From NCBI GenBank assembly GCA_037962975.1, contig CM075669.1:107462501-107526500 (forward strand): DNA of 64,000 nucleotides. Reading direction: 5' to 3'. A model generated the notes under the pieces. The model was given only the letters and a program-made list of their open reading frames with translations, did no database searches and was not told the origin of the DNA. A program made the translations under genes and the position numbers. Positions 1 to 13,559 of the stretch are shown here, piece after piece; the stretch's first letter is position 1, and every line of letters starts with the position of its first letter. This DNA comes from Clitoria ternatea (taxonomy: Eukaryota; Streptophyta; Magnoliopsida; Fabales; Fabaceae).

Positions 1-1288
1 TCAAATAATTATCAACAATATTAAGCATTAGGCTTTACTTTATAATCATTAATCCATGGCATAAAAATCCCATTTTTATAGTATCATCAACATCAACATG
101 ACTTCTCATCAGCAATGCATGCCAATGCAGCAAATACTAGAATTAATATAATCATTAATCAAGTTATCAACAATAAATCATCAACAATATAACTCCTACA
201 TATTAGGCTTTGCTCATATGGTACCGCAACAGGGCATAACCAATAATTTTCCATTAAAAATCATATTAGGTAATCATCAACAATACCAAATATTAAACAT
301 CACTTCACAAATATTACTTTATAATATAACTTTAACTTCCACAACATTATCCATATAAGCATAAGTCATTCACCAACCGTGTATCAATCAACAATTTTAA
401 TAACAATTTACGAATTAAATTCTTGTGATATCAATATCGTCATTTATCAACGTCAGAACAACATTTTATAACACAATAATAATTATATTTTTATTTTATA
501 AAAATCAATATTTTCCAGACTTCGATATTTAAAATAAACTCTTTAACTTAAAAACCCATCTTAAAATTAAAATTACTACTCACTACTCAAGTGATAAAGC
601 CCCTCGTACTTACACGTACCTTAAAGCGTTATCTAGTTTCCCAAAATAAAATGTCGACTTTTGACTCAGCTCCGAACACCAACATCCTATATTTGAATAT
701 TCCTAAAAATTAATAAAAATAACTTTGTAACCCTTAAATCATCAAAACCCTAAAATCAAGGCTCGAATACAAAATTGATATAGTTTTTGAAAAAAATCAA
801 GCTTACCGAAGGTTATGAAACTAGTCGACAAGGTGTCAAAACTACCCCAGAGCTCTGAAATCCTACCAACGTTTGTCCGGTAGTACATGACCAATCTAGA
901 GAAAGAGAATGAAATGTTAAAAACATTGCATGCAATGTAAACAAAAAACATATATACGGTCAGAAAGAGTAATATGCGCATGCTCTCGTACTTTAATCAC
1001 AACTTGAGCTACGAGTGTCTGATTTCAATGATCTTGGTCTCAAAATTCTTGTAACAAAATTTACTACAACTTTTATGAAGACACTATAAGCAAATTTTAA
1101 GCCAATAATTCCAGCATTATGAAAAAGGATCGTGATTCGTAACAAAATTCTAGAAAAATATGGTTTTTGTATTTTGGCATAACTTTCACTCTAGATGCCA
1201 AATTTAGGTGTTCTTTGGCTTGTTAGAAAGAGAAAAGAAAGAAGAACAACTTTTATGTTGATGATTTTCTCAAAAATTAGACGAATGA
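1..1288. repeat. AT-rich degenerate repeat (family C), no gene
   Basis: This AT-rich stretch has no credible coding frame. The block from about 985 to 1288 resembles 43090-43390 on the same strand and, in inverted form, 9541-9830; shared words include a 'TTTACTACAACTTTTATGAA'-like core and a purine run after 'TTAGAAAGAGAAAAGAAA'. It is interrupted at 1288 by solo LTR S1 and resumes at 5293. The general look (wording like 'cataactttcactcta') suggests an old LTR of another Gypsy family, but that assignment is inference. Confidence 0.5.
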
Positions 1289-2526
1289 TGTAACATCCTA
1301 AAAATTTAATAGCAATATATTTAATTAAAAGAAATAAATAGCAAATAATTGTACATGAGCTAATTAATTACCCGAAAGGTGGGAAATAATTAAATTGAGA
1401 ATTTTCATGACTATCTAAAATTTATTGTGGCTTAAAGAGTTGGAAATTGTGCCCGATTATAATATGGGTGTCGGATCAAGTATCTCCGATAGAGGAGCTG
1501 TTGGTCAAGGTGATTGAGAATAATATTAGGAATCCACATATATTTTCAGAATAATTTTTAGATAAAGTATTGGGCCTGAACGGGGATCCTGTTTGTTGTG
1601 AAACGAAGAGATTTTACTAATAGGGCAAAACATAAAACTAAAAACCCCCTCTTCTCTCAATCTCATGTTCACTCTATCCCTCCCAAACATAAACATACTT
1701 TTTCTCCTTTCCCTTATTCCTCTTCATCATCTTCTTCCTTTCAAGACACAACAAATGTGTGTACCCACTTCCCTCTTCTATTTTCATTTCTCCTCTTCAA
1801 GCAAGAAGGAGGTTGAAGTGTTGGAAGCTCTCCGTCCCCCCTCTCCATTTTCATCTCTTTCTCTCACTCTCCTTGGGGCTCATTTTCTTTTGTTTGAGGT
1901 AAGCTTCCTCTCTATTTTCATATGTTCTAAACCCTAGTTTATGGATTGTGAGAGTATTTCATGATGGGTTATGGTCTAAAAGTCATTTTTATGCAAAACC
2001 CTAAGGTGGGGTATGATAAATGCATGGTTTTATGGGGGTATGAATGGGTACACAAAAATGATAATGCATAGGTTGGAAAATGATGGATTTAGGTTTTAAT
2101 AAAACCCCAACCTTTGAAATTAGGGGAAAATGGAAAATATGAGTGGGTAGATGTGTATCAATGGTGGTAAAGTGATATTGATGATGTAAGATAAGAATGT
2201 TGATGAAAAATGGACATACATGTGGGAACCCATTAGTGGGTATAACTTTAAAACGCATAATAATGGATATGAGCACCATATCCATAATGATTATGGTAGG
2301 TTAATGAAATGAAAGTGGTTTAAAGGTAAAATGGCATGAACACCAAGTGGTTAATCAAAAATATTTAAATCTTGGTGGTTGGGATAGGAAATAACTATAT
2401 GTTATATATTGTGTAATGTAGGAATTGACCCCATCGGTGAAGCGGAACCCTCAGACCTCACTGAATACTACTTCCCTTGAGGTAGGAGAGGGTCACATTA
2501 CTTAAATGCATGATTTCATCCATTGT

Positions 2527-2528
<2 letters not shown>

Positions 2529-2560
<32 letters not shown>
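2529..2560. repeat. (AT)16 microsatellite inside S1
   Basis: An uninterrupted AT dinucleotide run within solo LTR S1. Such runs vary in length and are error-prone in assembly. Confidence 0.95.
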
Positions 2561-2564
<4 letters not shown>

Positions 2565-4439
2565 ATGAGTATGATCCCTTATTGTGGATTAGATGAATGA
2601 TTGAGTGCCATGTATGACTTGAAGTACAATTGGAATATTTTGTGTGGTATGGTAATTGCTTGGGATGATACTTCGATGACCATCGATATATGACTTGCTA
2701 GTTGTTGAGTCGATGTCATAGTTGTGATTTGATTGAATATAATGTGTGACCATCCCATGATATATGTGTGGAAGAAATTGATGAACCATGACTTCCACTA
2801 ACAATTGATGTGAATGAAATCTAATAATAATTAGTGATTGAGAATGATGATGAGGTTGAAATCCACTAATTGATGATGGTGAGTTGTAGTTGTGGAGTGA
2901 CATATAGGATGCATAGTATGAGAAATGCATTGATTAACATTTGTATCCATGGCATATCATAAGCTATCTATATATTAGGGGTTCTAATAGGCGTGTCTAG
3001 TGGGAGGGCGACCTAGTGTACAGGTAAATTGTATTGTTCCATAGTGATTCAATGGAATCATGAAGCTGCCCAAAGTTTCGTGATGAGGTACCCTATGTGG
3101 CAGGCCCAGTAGATGGGTGGCTCTATGATGAGCGAGTATCCTTGGCGTTTTTAATGGGAAACGACTCACTCGATGTGTGTTTTGGAGGGGCTCATAGCAC
3201 TTGTGGCAATTATAGCCATATTGTTCAATCCACTTGCATAGGGTGACTAGTGCTACACGGGGGCAATAACGGTTTGGTACCGGTGAAAGATGTTGTTATG
3301 CATGCAAATGATGAGATAAATGTATACATTTACTACTGCAGTAAGGGCATAGTAGCATACTTATGCTTGACCCACATATTATATAATGTTATTTCTACCG
3401 TTAGATCCATATTTGATACTATGACATTTGTGTATATGCATTAGCTATAAGAGCATTTGCATATAGCCAAGGATATGCTGAGAGATTGAAGGCCCTTAAA
3501 GGCAATGAAGTATTGAAAGTGAACGGACTAATATGTAGTACTAACCTTAAAGCGATGGTTGTGTTTGATGTATGTGTTGATGATTTGGTATATACATAAT
3601 GCAAATGCGTTGAGTAAGTCATGTATTTTGTACATGTTGACATGATGTATAAATTGACTATATAAAACTATGATGGAATTCATGAATGGCTTATGTATAT
3701 GTGTATTATCATGATGTATGATATTGATCCATTTAGTATATGTTACTCACCTCATAGTTGTTGTTATTTTAAAAGGTTGATGTAGGTATGATGAACATAC
3801 TACCTTTTGGAGGTTAAGTTAGAAAAGGTAAATATGGAGGAAAAGCTTGTGAGCCTTGACCGACAGTAAAATTTTGTATAGCATATGTATGTGTGTATGC
3901 TTATATGTATATAACTCGGTTTTGGATTTTGGGGGTCATGGGTGAAATTAGACCCTATTGTTGATGGCTAATTTCCTTGTATGACCTTAAAAATGAGTGA
4001 AGACAATGAGATATTTGGTTTTAAGCCAAGTCTATGAAAGAATGATTTAAGTTGATCGATGATAAAAATGAAATGTGTAATAACATGATCATTAGTTGTA
4101 AAAGATGATAGCATGCCTTACTTATGCAGAATTAGGAAGTGGACAAACCTTTTTCCCATAGGGTGGCTAATACTTCTTGTTGAGGGAACCCATAACTCAT
4201 AATGCTTGTTGATGACTTGTGTGCATGTGTGGTTGAGGCCAAATAGGCCTATAATTCAAATTGGCATGTCTAGTTGGTTCAAAATATGCCCAGAACGTCA
4301 TTTACGTATGTGATGATCCAGAGCTAAAATCATGAGGTGGGACTCATTGGAGCAAGTCCTAATTAGGTTCCTAAATGTGTGTCAAATGATGGTTGGGGTC
4401 AATTTTACAGATAATGTGTTTTTATGCATGGTGTAATTT

Positions 4440-4975
4440 GAATTGCTTAAGTTAGAAGGCATTCACTGATAAATTGGCTCAAGTGAATAAATTTTTACTC
4501 AAGCGAGATTTGCCTTGTATCAGTGGTATGGTTTCTGGCCCAAATTTGCTCAAGTGACTTAGTCGCTCAAGCAAATTCAGGTGTCCCCGCTCAGGCGGGC
4601 TGAGCCTCGCTCAAGTGAGGTGGGTCAAAAATGGTTTTGTATGTTTCTCGCTTAGGCGAATAAGGTTCACTCAAGAGATTTCTTGTGAAATTGATTTCTG
4701 CCTCATCTTTGCTCAAGCAGACAGGGTCCCGCTCAAGCGAATTCCAATGGAAATGGTTCTGGACTATTTTTCCCTGAGTGAACAGGTCTCGCTCAAGCGA
4801 ATTAAATGGAATTTTGATACTAAATGATTTTTGCTTAAGCGGTTATGGCCCGCTCAAGTGAAATTCTTGGGTCTGATTATGTGTGATGTTTCACTTAAGC
4901 AATTTAGTGTGCTCAAGCGAGTGTATGTAATTTTGCTTAAGTGAGTGACATCTGGCTTAAGCGAATTAACCTATT
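4440..4975. repeat. Array of CGCTCAAGCGA-type palindromes in S1
   Basis: About fifteen degenerate copies of a palindrome of consensus like CTCGCTCAAGCGAG, with variants such as GCTTAAGCGA and GCTCAAGTGA, lie 15-45 bp apart. The spacers are unrelated to each other, so this is not a simple tandem repeat. The same motif family forms an array at 6495-6910 in S2, and no such array is visible at the matching place in the LTRs of element A. Confidence 0.8.
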
Positions 4976-5292
4976 TTTGATTTCTTCATTTCCTTTCCAA
5001 TTTTTGGGCCTTTTTTCATATCCTTATATATGGGACTAGGTGTATGCCCTGTATACAGGACTCTTTTTTGCTGCTAACGCGTTTATCTTGTATACATATT
5101 TGGTAATTAATTACCGATCCAGCTTACGACACTTTAAACTTCCACTCTCTGGCTTTCCCCGGTTTGGGTCTTAATGTAATGTTGAAGTGCTAAACCTATT
5201 TTAAAAACGTAAGAAAAACTTACTCGTACTTTTTAAGGGATTAATTATCTTAGTTACATTAGATCCAGGTCTAAGAAATCGAGGGCGTGACA

Positions 5293-6146
5293 AATGATCC
5301 TCATGCAAGCAAATCAAAATTCAAGCGAGATAAAAATTTTACAACATGCATAAAAATGAAAATCAATGGCCATGCATGTGAGGATCAAGGGGTTTTTAGC
5401 TTACCTCACCGATTTTGCACAGATTGGCAACTTAGATTCTTTATTTCAACTTCGATCGAATGCTCGATCGATCATAATGAAACCTTTGAGCTTTTTGACA
5501 ATCGTAGATATGCTTGCAAAAACATTCGAGAAAAAAGAAAACTTGCGCGAGAGAGCGGAAGAGACATGGTGATTATGTTAGTGAGAAGAAATGGTGAAAT
5601 GCAAAATTTAGAGGGGGAAATTGAGAGTGAAGATGGTTCATAAGTATGAGGGAAGAATGAAATGATGGAAGTAAAATTAGAGAATTGGAATAAAGAGAAT
5701 GGGAGTGTGATTTCGGTGATGAAATGGTGAGGAATTTGAAGTTAAGAGTTGAAATGCAAGGAGTGAAATGAGAGAGTAAAATTTGGTGGTGAGGATGAAG
5801 AATTGAAGTTTGAAGCACATGAAATGAATTATAATGCATGAGATAGAGAAGTGAAATGGTGAGATGTGAAAATTGAAGCAAGGCCTTACGACCATATAGA
5901 GGAAATATATACATTAAATAACTTTTTGCCTAAGATAATAAAACTTAAAGGACAAGGAGTTATGCATGTGCTTCCACATTAGATGGTTGGTTGGAAAATA
6001 TTCTGAATGAATTTGATGTAGTGAAGATCAAGGCATGGTAAGTCATGGTCCTACATGGTGCAATAATTCATGGAACATGGATACCTAGGCTATTTGGGTG
6101 GCAGATTTTTGCTATTCTAATGACACAAATCTAAGGACATGTTATG
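5293..6146. repeat. Family C sequence between two solo LTRs, no gene
   Basis: This continues the repeat broken by S1. A frame of 118 codons at 5287-5643 begins in the target duplication and has no recognisable domain, so I do not call it a gene. The part from about 5340 to 5650 is loosely like 43450-43690 and 61790-62020: a repeated CATGCATG-rich stretch, then a stretch with purine-rich ends. It is broken at 6146 by S2. Confidence 0.45.
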
Positions 6147-9100
6147 TGTGAGACTCGAAAAAATACGGGTAAATTTTTCGCAATTTTAAAATCATTAATT
6201 AATGAAAATATAAAGTGGTGAAGATTTAATTCAACACCCCGGATCTATGAAAAACTTCTCTCATATATGGAGATATGAGAGGGTAAATTAAAAATGATTT
6301 CATGAGAAATTTCCAATTAAAAACAGCGAAAGAATTAATTAAATTAATGTTGTATGATTAGGTTCAAGGGAATAAGCATCATGATGTTTAATGATGTTAA
6401 AAGATGTCAAATGTATTTTTGAAATAAGGCAAAAGATGATTTAATGCAAAGGAAAGGAAAAATAATTAAAACAAAGGCATGTGGGAGAATCAGGGGCATC
6501 TCGCTCAAGCGGATGCCCCACTTGCTTGAGTGACTCCCAACAACCTCGCTTGGGCAAGCCAGCGATAACGCTTGAGTGGAAGGGAAAATAGTATCAGGGG
6601 TCAATCTCGCTTGAGTGAGCCATGCTCGCTTGAGCAAAATTACTCTAGTATCTATCTTTCCTGGGCTCGCCTGGGCGAAAATCGTCCAGTATCTATCTTT
6701 CCCTTGCTCGCTTGAGCGAACCACCAAGCATTGACCATTCACTCAAGCGAAATTAGTCCAGTAGCAACACACCTCGCTCTTGCTCGGGCGAGGCCTTACC
6801 CGCCTGAGCGAAATAACTCCAGTAGCTAACCTCTGATTCCAAGCCGATCTCGCTTGAGCGAGATCATCACTCGCTTGAACGAAATTTCCACTCGCTCGAG
6901 TGAGTTCTGTAGAACATATACAGAAACGTGAAATTTACACAACTTAGCATATCAAATTTCATTTCCTAGCATTTTAACCTATCCTAATGCATTAGTTGCA
7001 CTTCATCATGTATTTATAAGTCCTCCCAATTGTTCATACATTTCAAAATCAAATTCCATTCACTTTATGCATAGGATTTAAAATCATTTCTATAAAAATT
7101 TCATGAAATGCTATAAGTTATGAACTACCTCATTCATTCATAGAATTTAACGTCAACAAACATCGTAAATCATCATCTTACATCTTTTAGGTCATTAATG
7201 AAAATTAGCCATACACACCAAGGTCCAATTTTCCTACATGACCCTCAAAAATCATCAACTACAATCTAGATGGAAAAATAAGCATACATGTACACTATAT
7301 GCTATACAAAAGTCTAGATTTACCGGTTAAGGCTCTTCCTATACACCTATTTACCTCTTTCCACAAAATGTACTTCAAAAGAGTTTCACTCCACCCATGA
7401 GTGCCCTGCATCACAAGTCTAAAAAGTGGACAACATGGGAGAGTGAGTCATACATTTCAAAAGAATGAATATGAATACAATGTGATTATGTACATATGCA
7501 TCAAAATATGTATACTTTGCATACACATATAATTCCCCATCTTATTCATCATCATAATACTATTATACATATATCACAAACGACATTATAATTTAAGCAA
7601 GGTATACAAGCATATACACAATCAAGTCCTTCAACAATTGGATAATTACACAACACAATACTTTACTCAAATTATTATTTGGTACTCATATCTTTAATGT
7701 TGATTTAATATATTAGCTCATCCTTGACACAACCATCATCATATCTCATCACCTTTGGCATACATCTTTGCTATATACAAATGCTCTTAGCTAATGCATA
7801 TGCACAACGAAATATTTCAACAATTTCAGATCTGACTGTGGGAATATAAACACTAATTGTGGGATTCAAGTATGATCATCTAACCATACCCCTACTGCAG
7901 TAGTAAAATGTGTACACTTATACTCAAATTACATGTATTTTCACCAATCTTTTACTGGTACCAAACCGCATCGCCCACTTTGCAACATTGGTCATTCACA
8001 CCATGACCGCGGTAAACAACATATTTGACATATGGTGTTGCAGGCCAACCATGAGTCATATCATGGCAGCTGTGATCCCGAGGACCACCGGGGACACCTG
8101 CTCATCAAGAGCCACCCCCCACAAGGGTCAACCACATGAGGCTCCCTGTAGCACAACATGGGCAGCTTCGTGACTTACACATCGAGTCATAGGGGAATTG
8201 CAAATCGCTCGTGTACAAAGCCGCCCTCCCACTGGGCCAACCGGGGGAATGCCCTAAAATTCTAACACCGGCAGCTATGTAGTATGCCATGGATACAAAT
8301 GTCAATCTATGCATTTCTCACTCTATGCATCCTATACATGCCACTCATCATACATCATCATCATCATCATCATTACTAACACCACCTCACCATTCTTAGT
8401 GGATTTTATTATTGTTGGCTTTAGTATTTATTCTCAAGTTTCAATGTGGCATTTTAACAATTCATTCACCATTTACAATGCCACTCATCATCAATTTCAA
8501 TCATTAACTTTACATTATCAATCATGGCATGTTATTCATTCACACCCAATTTCAACTAAACATTAATTTCATTCATTTCACATTTGAGGTGGATACAAGC
8601 ATAACATCTCAATTTAGGCATAACCCTGCCAAGAAATTCATACCACTATATAGCACACCACATTCATTCTAAATGCATCAATGCACGTTGCCTACACTAT
8701 CAACATTAACATATTCAACATTACAATCCATCACCACAACACAAGCAATGAAAACATGCATACCAACACATATGGAAATCAAATACCATTCAAATTCATG
8801 CATTTAGAACATAAAGACTCCTCTCCTACCTCAAGAGAAGAATTTCGATTGATACGACGCACCTGCCTTATCGTTCGGAATGGGTCCTACATTAATATAC
8901 ATATAAAATCTGAATCATTCAACTATTCAAGACACAAATTCAACTCTATTTACTTATAATCATATCTATAATTTCATAACATGTATAAGACATGTTATAG
9001 ATATTATTTTCCTTCACATATTAGGCTTCAGGAATTCCTTCCCACTAAACCTCATTCATTAGATTCAAAGGCTACAAAACAACTATAGCCCTACACCCAT

Positions 9101-9540
9101 AAGAATACCCTATTTAAGAGAAGGAGAAGAAGAATGTGTTTTGCCAAAGTGACCAGCAAGCTAACGAAAATGGGAGAGGAAATGGGCTTTTGGCTTTAAT
9201 TTTTAATCCTTCTCATTAAAAGATTCATCGTTTTATGACAAACGGGATCTCTGTTTGGGCTCAATACTTTATCTAAAAATTATTCCGAATACATATTTGG
9301 ACTACCAATAATTTTCTCAACAGCCCTGATCAATATCATCCTAATCGGAGATACTTGGTCCGACACCCATATTTTAATCGTCTCAGTTTTCAGCTTATTC
9401 GGTCCCAATAAATTATCAACAGTCTCTAAAAATCTTAATTTACTTCATTCCAATATTTTGGGACGTTAAATAATCCATATTCCATTATTCAATATTTATT
9501 TCCTTAATTATTTCTTTATTTTAAAATTTAGGATGTTACA
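6147..9540 (-). mobile_element. Solo LTR S2, minus strand, long-LTR family
   Basis: Read on the minus strand this unit starts TGTAACATCC (9540) and ends TCACA (6147). It is flanked by the 5-bp direct repeat TTATG (6142-6146 and 9541-9545). Length is 3394 bp with no internal region, hence a solo LTR. Blocks shared with S1 and A, in inverted order, include the CTACTGCAGTAG palindrome (7892-7903), a TTTACTGGTACCAAACC word near 7950, and the 'CCCACTGGGCC' stretch near 8230. It is clearly a different insertion from S1, because each has its own target duplication. Confidence 0.85.
6495..6910. repeat. Array of CTCGCTTGAGCGAG palindromes in S2
   Basis: About fourteen copies of CTCGCTTGAGCGA(G) or close variants lie at irregular 15-40 bp steps, with the best copies at about 6848-6861 and 6709-6720. 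The array occupies the same relative place in S2 as the array in S1, close to the 3' end of the LTR. Because the motif is self-complementary, each copy could form a short hairpin or bind a dimeric protein. Confidence 0.8.
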
Positions 9541-10295
9541 TTATGACATAAATTTGACAAAATGATGAACATAAAAGTTTTTCCTTATCTTCTTCTCTTT
9601 CCAACAAGCTAAGGATTACTTAATTCTGATAATTATAAAGAAAGTTATGCCTAAAACACTAAAAGGTGTTCAGGTGATATATGAATTCTTGAACCTGTAA
9701 CTTCAAATAAAAACTATGTTCAGCATTGGCCTTTGGGGTCTCCATAAGAATTGTAAGAAATTTTGTTACGAGGATTTTCAGACTTGAATCACTCGAATTT
9801 GATATTGGTAGAATAAGTTACATTAGAAACAATAGGACATGTGTAGAATTTCTACACTCAGAACAAAGAGGACCACATAAATAGAGTTAGGATTTTGATA
9901 AATTTTAAGGAATTACTTAGACAATGGATTTTGGCTAATAGATTTAAACTTGTAGCCTTCCTTTTTACTCAGGGTCTCCTAAACTTCTTAGCGCCCAGTA
10001 GCCCAAGTATAGAGTGTTGGTACGACATGCGAACAATCGCAAGTTATTTCATATCTTTTGACGTTTTTCAAAGAAAAATATCGGAATACAGAATAAACTT
10101 GTAGAATCTATTGATCAATATCACGAGTCTTAGGAAAATATTTAGGTTCAAGAATAGGTTTGGTTCCAGACTCAAGGCAGAAGTTTGTTGACTTGAAAAC
10201 GATCGTACATTCAATTCTGCATCTTTAACAGTACTTTTCCCACTTGATGACCATTATAGCAATTCTACCTAAACAACTTCCTACAGGGTTATCCT
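9541..10295. repeat. Family C sequence, inverted relative to 985-1288
   Basis: Repeat sequence without a credible gene, continuing past S2. Read on the minus strand, 9830-9541 matches the C block at 985-1288. The last five bases, ATCCT (10291-10295), are the left target duplication of element A; the pre-insertion sequence continues at 38611. The joined locus would end at 38766 in GAGGTGTTACA, which looks like an LTR end, so C may be an old minus-strand LTR. Confidence 0.5.
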
Positions 10296-13200
10296 TGTAA
10301 CACCCCAAATTTTAAAGAAAATAAATTTATTGAATAGAGATAATTAATTAATTATGGTCCAATAAATATGGAAGAATTAATTTGACACTAGAGGTGAATT
10401 ATAAGTAAGTTAAGACTTATCAGAATCAGATAATTTAACAGATGATGTGGGACCCACTTGGTCAAATTAAATATTTGATGGGTCTAGTGAGTTTAGAAGA
10501 TTATTGTGATTAGGGTGGTATAATTGAAATAATTTTTAGTGTTAAGGAAATGATTAATCAGACTCAACATATGTTATTAAATGGAGAAAATACGAGCCAA
10601 ATGGAATTAAAAGAAATTGAAAAACTTCCTTTTCTTCTCCTCACTCAGTCGTGTGCATTTTTCCTCTTGATTAACATTTGTATCCATTGGGTATTAGGAA
10701 TTATTAACCATTGGGAAAAAGTAAAGATGATGTACCCTTTTAACCCTTGGACATTAACCAGAATGGTCATCTTTTTCTCTTTCCCTTCTCCAAAACCGTG
10801 CACACTCTTTCTTCCCCTATCACTCTTCATTTCTTCTTCTCTCCAAAAACCCTAAGCAAAAAGGGTGGTGTTTCTCTTCTCTTCTCCCATTCCGTCATTG
10901 AAAGACCTTGGAGGAGCTTAGAGCTTGAAGTCTTTTCTTTCCTCCTCCTTATTTTCGTGTGGATTTTTCCTCTCTTGGAAAACTCTCTCATTCCTTCTCT
11001 TGAGGTAAGATCTTGCTATTTCTCAAGAGTATGAACTATGGGTCTTTGAGTTTTTATGTTGGGTGAGTGGGTTAATGAATGTTGTTGAGTTTTGATGAAA
11101 ACCCTAACCCTAAGATTTGGGGGAATGTAAGATATGAGTGGAGAAACATTTATTATGTTAAATAACTCTTTTTGGTGATGTGAAATATTGTTATTAATGG
11201 TGAATGGCCATTAATAAAGCTTAATGGTTGTTGGGAATAATTAATGTAGGGGACCCGGTAATGAGTTTGGTAATAAATATGCATAATAATAAATGTAGAT
11301 GCCTAAACCATGGTGGTGGTGGCTGAACGAATGAAATAAATGGGACTGAGAGTTAAGATGCTGGAAGACATTGAGTAAATAAATATGAACGTTAGACCGA
11401 TGTGGTTGAATAAAATATTAATTGTGTGATATATTGTGATATAGGAAATAACCCCAGTTACGAGGTGAAACCATCTGACCGCAGTTATTACTACTTCTCT
11501 TGAGGTAAAAGGGGGTAACTTTTCTAAATGCATGATTTCATCCATTGGTGATGTGAAAATATGTGTATATAATTGTGCTTGTTGATTGCTTGTGTGGACG
11601 ATAGGATGATTTCATGATTTGAGTGTATGTAGAATGATTGATGTTATGTGACATGTGTTTAGAATGATGAATATGATGTTAAACTGGTCTAAGCCGGAGT
11701 CAACAATCTGGTGTGGGACTAGCCACGAGAGTCAATAGATGATTGAGGATTTAGACCGGTACTGTATGTATCTGATATGCTTATCCGGTATCCTAATGAG
11801 AGGAGACCGATCTTGATGTTCAATGTTTTACTTGCTGAGTTTGTGTTGCATACAGAACGGATGAAGCGATATCTGTATTCTGGTACTGGTATCGAGACCG
11901 GATTAGACATTATGTTGAATATATTGATGAAATATGTCATGATGGTATGAGACCATGTTTTGAATTGAAATTAGTGATTTGAAATATCCCAATTATATAT
12001 ATGTGAATTGATAATTATGATTGCCACTAACTGCCGATGTGTGCGAGTCCAACGAGAATTGGTAAAGATTGAAAGTACAGAAATCCGCTAAGTGGTGGTT
12101 ATAAATGGACGATTGATTGAGTGGAATTTAGGATGCACAGTGTGAGAATGCATTGATTGGCATTGCATCCATGGCATATCATTCGCTACTTATATGGAAT
12201 GTTAGGGGTTCCAATAGGCAGACCCAGTGGCAGGGCGGCCCAGTGCACGGGTATACTGTTATTGTTCCCTAGTGATTCAGGGAATCACGAAGCTGCCCTT
12301 AGTTTGGTGATGAGGCACCCTATGTGGCAGGCCCTGTGGGAGGGTGGCTCTGTGATGAGTAGTTGACCTCAGTGTCCGACGCGGCACGGCTTCCTTGATG
12401 TGTGTTCGGGGGAGGCCCGTAGCACTTTGGCAAGTACGACCATGATATTGATCCGCAGCCACGGGGTGACTAGTGCTACAGATGGGTGAGAGCGGTTTGG
12501 TACCTGTAAAATATGTTGTTGAGCATGCATAAAATTGGATATAAGTGTACACATTTTACTACTGCAGTAGGGACATAATAGCACACCTATGCTTGTCCCA
12601 CATTTGATACGTTGTTGTTATCCCATAGTCGGATCCGTACTTGAAAATAATTATGTTGTGCATATGCATTAGCTTTAAGAGCATTTGCATATAGCCTGAA
12701 ATACGCCTAGTTGATAGCCCGAGGTGGCGATAGATGGTTGTTAAATAGAGAGAAAGTAAAGCCGAGGTACTAACATTGAAAGTGTGATTATTATTGAGAA
12801 TGTTAAGGATATATTATATATATGATATTGCCTTGTGAATATATTTATTTTGACATGTAATGTGCTGAGACGGAACGATGTATCATGTGTGAAACTTGTG
12901 ATATTGTCGTGAAAAATGAATGTAATGCACACATGTATAAATCTCATCATAATGTATGACTTTGATTCATTTGGATTATGTTACTCACCTCCCTGTTGCC
13001 ATTTTTAAGTTTGATATAGGTATGAAGTAAAACCCTACTCTTTTTAGAGGCCGAGTATTGGAGAAGGTAAATATGAAAGGAATATGGGTGAGCCTTGACC
13101 GGCATATATGTATTCGTTTTGTATAGCATACGGTGTACGTATATTCATTTTGAAATTAATTTGATAACGGTTGATTTTAGGTGGTCATGTAGGAAAATTA

Positions 13201-13556
13201 GACCGGATGTGTACGGCTAATTTTCATTAATGACCCTGATAATGTAAGAATGATATTATTATTATGAAAATATATTTCTGTTGTTTAACAAATCAGTGTG
13301 GCATTTATAATCTTCTTTTTGGCATATTCTTTAACAACTACTAAATTAATTTCATCTTCCATTTTACCTTTGTGACGGCCTCAAGTCCGGTCGTCCGAGG
13401 TGCACTCTGATACCTTTCTCATATCTTCATATATGAGATCGGTTATTAAATGATCCGGGGTAATTACTCGACATTATATATATAGAATTTCTTCTACTTT
13501 TAATTATTTTCAAACCGCAAAAAATTTACCCCTATTTTCAAAATCGGGGTGTTACA
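10296..13556 (+). repeat. 5' LTR of element A
   Basis: It runs from TGTAACACCCC to GGGGTGTTACA, an inverted terminal match. It differs from the 3' LTR by more changes than the two tandem copies of the 3' LTR differ from each other, so A is older than the tandem duplication. It contains a pyrimidine-rich leader (about 10750-11000) with ACCCTAAG words, a splice-donor-like site at 11005, and the conserved GGTTTGGTACC and CTACTGCAGTAG blocks near 12490 and 12559. Short open frames inside it (for example 10747-11034) show no protein similarity I recognise. Confidence 0.92.
11005..11010 (+). promoter_or_regulatory. Candidate splice donor in the LTR leader
   Basis: The sequence CTTGAG|GTAAGA follows a pyrimidine-rich leader resembling a plant 5' untranslated exon. 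The same junction occurs in the 3' LTR near 36059 and in its tandem copy near 52623; S1 has TTTGAG|GTAAGC at about 1896. Use in splicing is inferred only. Confidence 0.35.
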
Positions 13557-13559
13557 ACC

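Larger units (their letters stand above)
1289..5292 (+). mobile_element. Solo LTR S1, long-LTR family related to element A
   Basis: The unit starts TGTAACATCC and ends GGGCGTGACA, and is flanked by the 5-bp direct repeat AATGA (1284-1288 and 5293-5297), the size made by LTR-retrotransposon integrases. No internal coding region or second LTR is present, so it is a solo LTR of about 4.0 kb. It shares an ordered series of blocks with element A's LTRs: a pyrimidine-rich leader near 1650-1880, GTTTGAG|GTAAGC at about 1896, GGTTTGGTACCGGTGAAA near 3270, and a CTACTGCAGTA palindrome at 3333. Compared with A it carries an extra array of short palindromes near its 3' end. Confidence 0.85.

Noticed and set aside
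5287..5643. 118-codon frame between S1 and S2
   Set aside because: It starts across the LTR edge and target duplication and has no recognisable domain or conserved relative frame.
1289..9540. One large foldback (inverted-repeat) transposon with matching TGTAACATCC...GGATGTTACA ends
   Set aside because: S1 and S2 each have their own 5-bp target duplication and LTR-type inner ends, and differ in length and sequence, so they are two solo LTRs.
10747..11034. 95-codon frame repeated in all A LTRs as a possible gene
   Set aside because: It lies in the pyrimidine-rich LTR leader, its Ser/Phe/Leu content follows from the base composition, and it crosses the splice-donor-like site.
11098..11115. Interstitial telomere-like AACCCTAACCCTAA
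   Set aside because: It is only two repeats long, fixed within the LTR and copied with it; ACCCTAA words are common in plant leaders.
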